Origin: Paludibacteraceae bacterium
GTDB taxonomy: Bacteria > Bacteroidota > Bacteroidia > Bacteroidales > Paludibacteraceae
DNA length: 64,000 bases
Direction of reading: 5' to 3'
NCBI GenBank assembly: GCA_024693065.1
Contig: JAILLP010000006.1
Span: 212,470-276,469 of the forward strand
The notes beneath the pieces are model-generated. The model saw nothing but the letters and a program-made list of their open reading frames with translations, ran no database searches and was not told the origin of the DNA. Positions 38,614 through 51,400 of this stretch are shown piece by piece (position 1 is the first letter of the stretch; each line of letters starts with the position of its first letter). Both the position numbers and the translations under genes were made by a program.

Positions 38614-39312
38614 TTACAAATCAAACACATGGCTTTCCATCGTGCACAAATCGATGGTCCATAGGCGATTGACCAAAGGGGTTCCTATCCCTGTGATCAG
38701 TTGGAGGACCTGATTCGCCTCCACACTCCCCACAATCGCTGGGGTCACGCCTAGCACCGCCTTCGAAGGCGTGTAGTCCTGCGTCTCTTCCTTCGGATAG
38801 AGGTCGGTGTAATATTTGGGAGACTTCCCCACCCCGAACACGCAGACTTGGCCCGCCAAGCCCTGAATCGAGCCATAGACGTAGGGTTTCTTCTGCGCCC
38901 GGCAGACTGCGTCGATAACGTAGCGGGAGGCGAAATTATCGCAGCCATCCACCACCATGTCATAATCACGGATGATCTCCGCCGCATTCTCCTCCGTCAG
39001 GCGGCAAGCGTAGGGAATCAGCTTCACCTCGCTGTTCTGGGCGGCGAGACGTTTCACGGCGCACTCCACCTTGCTCAGCCCCACCTCCTCTTCCGTGTAG
39101 AGCACTTGTCGGTGGAGGTTCGTGACGCTCACCACATCATCGTCCATCAGTCCGATGGTACCCACACCCGCACCCGTCAGATAGGTGGCGATGGGAGAAC
39201 CCAGGCCTCCCACACCCACGAGGAGGACACGTGCGTTGCGCAGTTTCTCTTGCCCCGCTTCGCCCATCTCAGGCAAAAGCATCTGGCGGTGGTAGCGTTC
39301 TCTCCCGTCCAT
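38614..39312 (-). CDS. thiF: ThiF/MoeB-like sulfur-carrier adenylyltransferase
   Basis: A 232-residue E1-like enzyme that adenylates the C-terminal glycine of ThiS. The nucleotide-binding motif VLLVGVGGLGSPIATYL is near residue 30, followed by DDDVVSVTNLHRQVLY with the conserved Arg. The usual pair of CxxC zinc motifs of MoeB is not seen, as in short ThiF versions. It follows thiH with a one-base gap. Confidence 0.92.
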   Translation of the reverse strand: MDGRERYHRQMLLPEMGEAGQEKLRNARVLLVGVGGLGSPIATYLTGAGVGTIGLMDDDVVSVTNLHRQVLYTEEEVGLSKVECAVKRLAAQNSEVKLIPYACRLTEENAAEIIRDYDMVVDGCDNFASRYVIDAVCRAQKKPYVYGSIQGLAGQVCVFGVGKSPKYYTDLYPKEETQDYTPSKAVLGVTPAIVGSVEANQVLQLITGIGTPLVNRLWTIDLCTMESHVFDL

Positions 39313-39313
39313 A

Positions 39314-40453
39314 CTATCCTGCTTTGACGATTTTCAGTTCATCGAAGCTGCTGTCCCAATCCTTCCAGACAGGTTCCCTGCCCAGTTCCTTCAGGCGGGC
39401 GTTGATCTCCACCGCCGTACGGTCATCGTTCACATGGAACTGCTCCAACGCCTGCGGATAGGTGTAGTAACCGCCCGGCTCCGTCTTGCTCTCCGCACTC
39501 ATGGTCGTGACGCCTAAGCAAGCCATGTTGTCACGGATAACGGCAGGTTCGCGGGTGGAGTAAGAGATGTCCACGTCGTGGTCGAAGATGCGCATGGCGA
39601 AGGTCACCTGCGCCAGCTCCTTGTCGGACATGATCACGTTCGGTTGGAATCCACCATTCTCCGCCGGACGCATACGAGGGAAGTTCACGCTATATTTCGT
39701 CTTCCAGTAATGCTTCTGCAGGTAACGCAAGTGGTAAGCCATCATGGTGATATCCGTGCGCCACTCCTTCTCCAACCCGATCAGGACACCCATGCCGATG
39801 GAGTGCACACCCGCCTGGCCCATACGGTCGAAGCCGTTGCAGCGCCACTCGAACTTAGACTTCATGCCCTTCGGGTGGTAGATGTTGTAGTTGGCCCGGT
39901 GATAGGTCTCCTGGAAGCAGATCACACCGTTCATGCCATGACGGGTCAGCTCCTCGTACTCTTCCGTGCTCAGCGGCATCACCTCGATCTTCAGGTTAGA
40001 GAAATATTTCTTGGCGACGTCCAATGCCTTGGCGATGTAAGGGACGCCCGCCTTGGCAGGGTTCTCGCCCGTCACGATCAGCAGGTTCTCGAAAGGACCC
40101 AGCTTCTTGATCGCCTTGTATTCATCCTCACACTGGTCTATGGTCAGGATGGTGCGCGCCATCGGGTTGCTGATGTGGAACCCGCAATAGACGCACGAGT
40201 TGGTGCATGAGTTAGTGATATAGAGCGGAATGAACATGGATATGGTCTTGCCGAAGCGTTCTTCCGTATATTTCTTGCTGAGACGGGCCATGGTCTCCAA
40301 GTAAGGAGCGGCCGCGGGCGAAATCATCGCCATGAAATCCTCCACGTCACAATGTTCCTTCGACAGGGCGCGACGTACATCAGCGTCCGTCTTCGCCGCG
40401 ATCTTTGCGGTGGTCTCGTCCCAATCTATTTTAGCTAATTCGTCTGAAAACAT
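39314..40453 (-). CDS. thiH: 2-iminoacetate synthase ThiH
   Basis: A 379-residue radical SAM enzyme that cleaves tyrosine to dehydroglycine and p-cresol for the thiazole ring. The cluster motif CxxxCxxC is SCTNSCVYCGF near residue 83. Family features include the ENPAKAGVPYI and SMGVLIGLE-type strands. Use of ThiH rather than ThiO fits an anaerobe. It lies between thiC and thiF. Confidence 0.97.
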   Translation of the reverse strand: MFSDELAKIDWDETTAKIAAKTDADVRRALSKEHCDVEDFMAMISPAAAPYLETMARLSKKYTEERFGKTISMFIPLYITNSCTNSCVYCGFHISNPMARTILTIDQCEDEYKAIKKLGPFENLLIVTGENPAKAGVPYIAKALDVAKKYFSNLKIEVMPLSTEEYEELTRHGMNGVICFQETYHRANYNIYHPKGMKSKFEWRCNGFDRMGQAGVHSIGMGVLIGLEKEWRTDITMMAYHLRYLQKHYWKTKYSVNFPRMRPAENGGFQPNVIMSDKELAQVTFAMRIFDHDVDISYSTREPAVIRDNMACLGVTTMSAESKTEPGGYYTYPQALEQFHVNDDRTAVEINARLKELGREPVWKDWDSSFDELKIVKAG

Positions 40454-40493
40454 CTCCTATGAGAATTTTGAATTATACGTTTTGAATTATGAA

Positions 40494-42955
<2,462 letters not shown>

Positions 42956-42985
42956 AAGTGTTATAATTAATTTTTATTCTTTTAT

Positions 42986-43633
42986 TCATTTCATCAAATC
43001 CATCAGTTTGCGCATCTCCTCGACCGGGTTTTGCGCCCTCAAGACCGTGCCCGACAAGGCTATACCCGAGACGCCCGTCCGCATGATCGCAGGGATATCG
43101 TCCGCCTCGATGCCCCCGATGGCCACGATAGGCAGGCGAATATCCGCACCCCTCATCTTCTCCACGATAGAGGTGTAGCCCTCCAACCCCAGCACCGGGG
43201 AGAGGTTCTTCTTGGTGGTTGTGAACCGAAAAGGGCCGCATCCGATGTAATCCGCACCCGACGAGGCATGCGACGAGACATCCTCGAAAGTGTTGGCTGT
43301 CCCACCGATGATGAAGCCGTCGCCCAAGATACCACGGGCCTCCGCCACCGGCATATCCTTTTTGCCGAGGTGTACACCATCCGCCCCCACCTGCTTCACC
43401 AGCTCCACATGGTCGTCGATGATGAAGGTGGCGTTCTTCTCCGCGCAGAGGTTCTTCACCTCCAAGGCGATAGGCAGGATCTCCTCGTCCGAGGCATCCT
43501 TCATGCGCAGCTGCACCCAACGGCAACCGCCCTCCAAGGCCATGGCGATGGAGTCCAAGTAGGAGTATTGCTCCGTGAAGTGCGAGATGAACTGCATCCG
43601 CACATTCTCCTGTAACATTTCTTGCTTATTCAT
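42986..43633 (-). CDS. thiE: Thiamin phosphate synthase ThiE
   Basis: A 215-residue enzyme that couples pyrimidine pyrophosphate to thiazole phosphate. Motifs: GCRWVQLRMKDA, FIIDDHVELVKQVGADGVHLGK, DYIGCGPFRFTTTKK and VAIGGIEADDI. Lies between thiS and thiG. Confidence 0.96.
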   Translation of the reverse strand: MNKQEMLQENVRMQFISHFTEQYSYLDSIAMALEGGCRWVQLRMKDASDEEILPIALEVKNLCAEKNATFIIDDHVELVKQVGADGVHLGKKDMPVAEARGILGDGFIIGGTANTFEDVSSHASSGADYIGCGPFRFTTTKKNLSPVLGLEGYTSIVEKMRGADIRLPIVAIGGIEADDIPAIMRTGVSGIALSGTVLRAQNPVEEMRKLMDLMK

Positions 43634-43651
43634 AGCGGTCAGAAAAGTGTT

Positions 43652-43849
43652 TTAACCGCCGCAGGCAGCCTTGATGATGACAATCTGGGCACCCTCCTTC
43701 AGCGGGGAATTCGCCCATTCCGCACGAGGGACGATCTTGTTATCAACCGCCACCGCCACCCCCTTCTCGGGCAGCGCCAACTCGTTCGCCAACTCTAAAA
43801 CCGTTTTGGATTCAGTGGAAGTCTCCTTCGAATTCACAAATACCTTCAT
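43652..43849 (-). CDS. thiS: Sulfur carrier protein ThiS
   Basis: A 65-residue ubiquitin-like sulfur carrier. It ends in the required Gly-Gly (IIKAACGG), which ThiF activates to the thiocarboxylate used by ThiG. First gene after the TPP riboswitch. Confidence 0.95.
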   Translation of the reverse strand: MKVFVNSKETSTESKTVLELANELALPEKGVAVAVDNKIVPRAEWANSPLKEGAQIVIIKAACGG

Positions 43850-43920
43850 TTCTTATCCTCCATTAAGTTAGAACAGAAATAAATCACAAGGAGAAACCAA
43901 GATGGATACAATTGATTTTC

Positions 43921-43995
43921 AATCCCTACGGCAGCATGATCTGCATCAGGTCTGAGGGTATGATCTCAGCCAATCGTACGTTGGCACCCCTTTGA
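43921..43995 (-). promoter_or_regulatory. TPP riboswitch (THI element)
   Basis: On the minus strand the segment reads AAAGGGGTGCC, then GGCTGAGATCATACCCT, then GACCTGATGCAGATCATGC and CGTAGGGAT. The CTGAGA and ACCTGAT cores and the flanking helices are those of the thi box. It precedes thiS by about 70 bases and would switch the operon off when TPP is bound, either at translation or at termination; I cannot tell which. Confidence 0.95.
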
Positions 43996-44006
43996 TTTAT
44001 CGTGTG

Positions 44007-44014
44007 CAAAGGTA
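44007..44014 (-). promoter_or_regulatory. -7 box of the thiamin operon
   Basis: Minus-strand TACCTTTG (TAnnTTTG), just upstream of the riboswitch, so that transcription would begin at its 5' end. No clear TTTG at -33. Confidence 0.6.
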
Positions 44015-44080
44015 CGATTTTTAATTTTGAATTAAGAATTTTGGATTATGAATTTTAGTTGAATTTGCGTTTTTATTCGT

Positions 44081-44088
44081 TATATTTG
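44081..44088 (+). promoter_or_regulatory. Putative -7 box of the first Cys-motif gene
   Basis: TATATTTG, 48 bases before the ATG at 44136; same box as in front of the two later family members. -33 unclear. Confidence 0.45.
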
Positions 44089-44135
44089 TAAATAGTGACA
44101 AAATAGACAATGATTAATCAAAACACTCCAGGACT

Positions 44136-44546
44136 ATGATAGGAAAAGACAAATGCAAATATCTACGGGAGATCAGGAAGCGGATCGCCACGGAGAACGA
44201 TATCAAACTAGTGACGGAGGAATGCACCTACAAAGGAGAGTGCGCGGGCACTTGTCCGAGGTGTGAGGCGGAAGTGCGCTACCTGGAGTCGGAGCTTGAC
44301 AGAAGGCAGAAGATGGGCAAGATCGTCACCCTCGCAGGACTGTCACTCGCAGGGATAGCCTGCAGTTCTTTGCTCGCCTCTTGTGAAATGCTGCCAGGAA
44401 AGGCCATCAAACCACCTGTCGATGAGGTTGACAGTATTGTGAGTGACACGTTAGAGCAGGATTTATATGAGGGAGGTATTGATTTTATCGAACAACCAGA
44501 CGACGATGATCCTCCAGCGGAACCGGAAGTGTACGAGGCGGAGTAA
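44136..44546 (+). CDS. Small Cys-motif membrane-anchored protein (orphan member)
   Basis: A 136-residue protein of unknown function. Residues 1-50 form a charged cytoplasmic-looking domain with Cys30, Cys36, Cys40 and Cys43 (CTYKGECAGTCPRC, spacing C-x5-C-x3-C-x2-C), a likely zinc or iron-sulfur site. A hydrophobic helix at about 61-82 ends in LLASC, which looks like an internal lipobox. The tail after Cys83 is short and very acidic. It shares its first 83 residues with the protein at 45987 but lacks that protein's C-terminal domain and has no barrel gene behind it. Confidence 0.8.
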   Translation: MIGKDKCKYLREIRKRIATENDIKLVTEECTYKGECAGTCPRCEAEVRYLESELDRRQKMGKIVTLAGLSLAGIACSSLLASCEMLPGKAIKPPVDEVDSIVSDTLEQDLYEGGIDFIEQPDDDDPPAEPEVYEAE

Positions 44547-44616
44547 AAACAGGCAGACCTGTCGCTTTTCGACGCAATATTTTTAAACAAAAAACAATTA
44601 TACGTAAAAAACAGAC

Positions 44617-44624
44617 TATATTTG
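44617..44624 (+). promoter_or_regulatory. -7 box of cassette 1
   Basis: TATATTTG followed by GCGGACGAATTCATT, a leader nearly the same as that at 45919-45942. Confidence 0.55.
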
Positions 44625-44682
44625 CGGACGAATTCATTTCCAAGGGGAATGAGACATTCAGAAAAGTAAAAAAATATTTGCC

Positions 44683-45165
44683 ATGCTCGGAAAAGAAAGA
44701 CGCACGTATCTGCGGAGGCAAGCGTTAGGCAGGAATATCTCCATCGCAACATTATCCATCATAGGATTGGCCAGCGCCACCCTATTCACCTCCTGCGACG
44801 AAACGGATGAAGTCATAGAATTCGATTCATACATGAGTGAAAACGCATCCGTAAAGGAAGTGGGCGAAAGATATGTATTGCACCAAAACATCATAGGCTA
44901 TCTTTTCTACCAAAACATCTCAACGGAATCAGACTCCGTCTCATTGAATCTCTACAGATTTCACTTTACCGTAACGAGTGACGGGGAAATCAAAGACATC
45001 ACTTTCGACACCGACAATTCACCATACGTGGCCGAGATCACGACATTGTTGGAGAGTATCCCGCACGAGGAATTGAACACGTTGACGGAAGATTGGATTT
45101 TCCACATATCATACGTCAAGCAAGGAGAATCACAGGGGAACCGATTATATTTCATAAGTGAATAA
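44683..45165 (+). CDS. Lipoprotein of cassette 1, paralogue lacking the Cys domain
   Basis: A 160-residue probable lipoprotein. It begins like its relatives (MLGKERRTYLRRQ) but the Cys domain is missing, so the hydrophobic segment comes at residues 18-36 and ends in the lipobox LFTSC (Cys38). The C-terminal half (about 75-160) matches the protein at 45987: both have FTVTxxGEIKDIxF and a helix ExxxLLxSIPxExLNTL. This pattern loosely resembles the C-terminal domain of TonB, but I am not sure of homology. A barrel gene follows after 9 bases. Confidence 0.78.
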   Translation: MLGKERRTYLRRQALGRNISIATLSIIGLASATLFTSCDETDEVIEFDSYMSENASVKEVGERYVLHQNIIGYLFYQNISTESDSVSLNLYRFHFTVTSDGEIKDITFDTDNSPYVAEITTLLESIPHEELNTLTEDWIFHISYVKQGESQGNRLYFISE

Positions 45166-45174
45166 GGCAAAAGG

Positions 45175-45846
45175 ATGAGAAAGAAAATAATGCTAATGTT
45201 GGCTCTGTTCAGTGCGGCAAATCTCTATGCGGAGGACGAGAAAGGAGAGAACATTTACAATACACAAGGATTCAAGTTGCGGCCGGAGATATGTTCGGTA
45301 GGAATCAGTTCATCGAGGAGTACGGAATATGAAGGGAAGGACTCCCCTTGCCTCACCACGGGCCTATCCATCAACCTCGGCTACCAGCACGACGAACGCA
45401 TTTGCTATGGAGTCGGTGTGGGGTACAAGATGACGGTCACCGACGTGTATAATTTCAAATGTTACGAATCGATGCCCATCTATGCGGATTTGCGGCTTAA
45501 CACATCCGGCAGAAAATTCGCAAGGGTTTGCGGCATCAAATTAGGGTGTCTTGTCAATCTGAAAGGGCACAAAGGGGAGGTCTTCACCACCTACCAAAGG
45601 AAAGAGGACTACAAATGGTTCTTCAAGGACTACCAATACAGGAACAAGCAAAAAGGTCTCTATTTCTGTCCCGAGTTAGGGTTCCGGATCAAGAAGGTGG
45701 ACATGTGCCTCAGCGTACCAATGATGGAGTTTATGCGTGTATGCACGACCTACGACAGTCAGACCCATGTCACCGTAAAGGACGAGAGGACGATTGGCAT
45801 GGATGTCAGCGTCAACCTCACACTATCCTATAACATCAAATTATAG
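45175..45846 (+). CDS. Putative outer-membrane beta-barrel protein, cassette 1
   Basis: A 223-residue protein with a signal peptide (cleavage near NLYAED). The rest alternates aromatic/hydrophobic and polar residues in strands and ends in a strand with terminal hydrophobic residues (VNLTLSYNIKL), as expected of small outer-membrane barrels. It is a clear paralogue of the protein at 46629-47297. It probably works with the lipoprotein encoded just upstream. No ligand or function can be assigned. Confidence 0.8.
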   Translation: MRKKIMLMLALFSAANLYAEDEKGENIYNTQGFKLRPEICSVGISSSRSTEYEGKDSPCLTTGLSINLGYQHDERICYGVGVGYKMTVTDVYNFKCYESMPIYADLRLNTSGRKFARVCGIKLGCLVNLKGHKGEVFTTYQRKEDYKWFFKDYQYRNKQKGLYFCPELGFRIKKVDMCLSVPMMEFMRVCTTYDSQTHVTVKDERTIGMDVSVNLTLSYNIKL

Positions 45847-45918
45847 GAGGGGGGCGCATCGCACGCATTGTAGAGACGCAAAATCCATCAAAAAAGAATA
45901 ATAATCAAATAAATAAAC

Positions 45919-45926
45919 TATATTTG
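45919..45926 (+). promoter_or_regulatory. -7 box of cassette 2
   Basis: TATATTTG followed by GCGGACGAGTTCATT, a close copy of the cassette 1 leader at 44617. It excludes the longer TTG-started frame at 45924. Confidence 0.55.
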
Positions 45927-45986
45927 CGGACGAGTTCATTCCCAAAGAGAATGAATCATGTATTATCAGTAAAAAAGTATATTATG

Positions 45987-46610
45987 ATGTTAGGGAAAGA
46001 AAAATGTAAGTATCTACGTGAAATCAGAAAGAAAATCGCCTTAGAGAACGACATCAGGCTAGTGACGGACGAATGCACCCACAAGGGCGAGTGTAAAGGC
46101 ACCTGCCCGAAGTGTGAGGCGGAGGTGCGTTATCTGGAGAATGAACTTGAAAGGAAGAAAAAGATAGGCAAGATCGTCACTATCGCAGGACTTTCGCTTG
46201 CGGGATTAACAAGTAGCACATTGCTCGCCTCCTGTGGCGAAGAGGATGGAGACATGCCTGTATACAGAAACGATTTCGGAGAAGGGGATAACATAGAGGA
46301 ACAGGCGAAGAGAAAGGCCCTATATTATAACATCATCGATCGTTTGAACCGAAACGACATCACTGTGAGTACGGAGAATGACACCATATTCCAACAGGGC
46401 CACAGAAATTATTTCTTTTTCACCGTCACAGACAAGGGAGAAATAAAAGACATACAATTCCCGCTTGACAGCACATCCTACGTCGAGGAAATCACCCAAC
46501 TGTTGACTAGCATTCCCCAAGAGGACTTAAACACGTTAGAAACCAATTGGACTTACTGTATCACGTTCTTTAAGGAAGACAACAAGCTGAAATTCAAGGA
46601 TGCGTATTAA
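45987..46610 (+). CDS. Cys-motif membrane-anchored lipoprotein-like protein, cassette 2
   Basis: A 207-residue protein. The start is set by alignment with its relatives (MLGKEKCKYLREIRKKIA); ATG at 45984 is equally possible. Cys30, Cys36, Cys40 and Cys43 form the same C-x5-C-x3-C-x2-C motif as in the protein at 44136. The TM helix is at 61-82 with LLASC (Cys83). The periplasmic part (84-207) is homologous to that of the cassette 1 lipoprotein. A cytoplasmic metal-binding head linked through the membrane to a periplasmic domain suggests signalling or energy transfer; function is not known. Confidence 0.78.
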   Translation: MLGKEKCKYLREIRKKIALENDIRLVTDECTHKGECKGTCPKCEAEVRYLENELERKKKIGKIVTIAGLSLAGLTSSTLLASCGEEDGDMPVYRNDFGEGDNIEEQAKRKALYYNIIDRLNRNDITVSTENDTIFQQGHRNYFFFTVTDKGEIKDIQFPLDSTSYVEEITQLLTSIPQEDLNTLETNWTYCITFFKEDNKLKFKDAY

Positions 46611-46628
46611 TCATTAAATCATTAGTTC

Positions 46629-47297
46629 ATGAAATCTATGAAGAAAAGAATCTTAATCATACTCTCCGTATTGTTTACGGCGAATGTATTTGCAGAAGAG
46701 GATTCCTCCAACTCCTCATATTATCCAAACGGGTTTAAATTGCAAATAGAAAGATCCACGTGGGGTATAAATATAGGAAAGGATTTAGATACAGACAACA
46801 GGTTTGTATCGTTTGCCAGTGGACTATCCATCAACTTCGGATATCAACAGAATGCGCATCTGTACTATGGATGTGGTATGGGATATAGGCTCAAAAGCGA
46901 GGATTTTTTTGATGATTTCTTCCTTTCCGTGCCTGTATACGGTGACATCCGTTTCTATGCGTCCGACCAAAAGGTGGTTCCCTATTTGGGCTTGAAGATA
47001 GGCTATAGTCTCAGCGTAATCGGGAAAGACGACCAAGATTTCGATGTCTACTATTATGAAGAAGAAGGATATTACTACAACACATATGACTATCAATACA
47101 GAATGAAAGGTCTCTATATCCGTCCCGAGGTGGGTGTGAGGATAAAGAAGGTGGGAATAGCCATAGGCATTCCGATTGTTGAAAACATCAGGTATCAGAC
47201 GAGATTCAACAACCAAAGGGTAAACACAACTGAGCATAAGAAAACAGGCATGGACGTGGGGGTTAACCTGACGGTTTCCTACAACTTCTGTTTCTAG
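46629..47297 (+). CDS. Putative outer-membrane beta-barrel protein, cassette 2
   Basis: A 222-residue protein with a signal peptide (cleavage near NVFAEE) and a beta-barrel-like strand pattern ending VNLTVSYNFCF. It is a paralogue of 45175-45846, sharing GLSINxGYQ, a C/GxGxGY turn, RxKGLYxxPExGxRIKKV and the last strand. It lies 18 bases after the cassette 2 lipoprotein-like gene and is followed by a strong bidirectional terminator. Confidence 0.8.
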   Translation: MKSMKKRILIILSVLFTANVFAEEDSSNSSYYPNGFKLQIERSTWGINIGKDLDTDNRFVSFASGLSINFGYQQNAHLYYGCGMGYRLKSEDFFDDFFLSVPVYGDIRFYASDQKVVPYLGLKIGYSLSVIGKDDQDFDVYYYEEEGYYYNTYDYQYRMKGLYIRPEVGVRIKKVGIAIGIPIVENIRYQTRFNNQRVNTTEHKKTGMDVGVNLTVSYNFCF

Positions 47298-47305
47298 GCA
47301 CAAAC

Positions 47306-47337
47306 AAAAAAGGCGATTCGAAAGAACCGCCTTTTTT
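47306..47337. terminator. Bidirectional terminator
   Basis: AAAAAAGGCG and CGCCTTTTTT flank a TTC-GAAA-GAA inner hairpin. It serves the plus-strand barrel gene and the convergent minus-strand DUF1508 gene. Confidence 0.85.
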
Positions 47338-47361
47338 GTTTTATATGATTTCAGAATAAGA

Positions 47362-47739
47362 TTATTCCGCGCTATTATCAACGATGTCAGCATCAGCCGC
47401 ATTCTTCTTGATGGACTCGATACCATTCAAGCAACCTGCCTTAGCCTTATAGCTCTCACCCGTGGCGATGATTTCACCATTAGCAGCTTTCAAACGGAAG
47501 CGGAACTCACCCTTCTTGTCCTTGTATACCTCGAACTTAGGGTTCTTCTCTGTAGCGAAACCTTCAACAGTCTGATCCTCAACTTTAGCCACCTGGCTGT
47601 TTTTCTGTACACTAGCGATACCATTTTTGCATGAAGACAAAGATGAATAAACCTCTGAAGTAGCGATGATCTCGCCATTGCCTGCCTTCAAGTTGAACAC
47701 CACACCATTCTTCGCTTTAGAAATCACAAATTTTCCCAT
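47362..47739 (-). CDS. YegP-like protein with two DUF1508 domains
   Basis: A 125-residue protein made of two DUF1508 repeats (about 1-50 and 66-115), each with the GxFxFxLKAxNGEIIATSExY pattern. The ATG at 47739 starts MGKFVISKAK directly on the first repeat; a TTG ten codons upstream is unlikely. Such proteins are widespread and poorly understood; some are stress induced. Single gene. Confidence 0.9.
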   Translation of the reverse strand: MGKFVISKAKNGVVFNLKAGNGEIIATSEVYSSLSSCKNGIASVQKNSQVAKVEDQTVEGFATEKNPKFEVYKDKKGEFRFRLKAANGEIIATGESYKAKAGCLNGIESIKKNAADADIVDNSAE

Positions 47740-47904
47740 AACATTAATATTTAAAGTTAATAATTTCAAACACTAAGCGAATTTAAAAATAATAGTCGTG
47801 AAAAAAAATATTTATGACATAAAAATTCATGTATGATGATTCAGAAAATAAATTGTTAGAGCAAAGCATTAGTCATAAAAATCGGACTACCCCAATCAGT
47901 TTAA

Positions 47905-51390
<3,486 letters not shown>

Positions 51391-51400
51391 TCAAATATAT

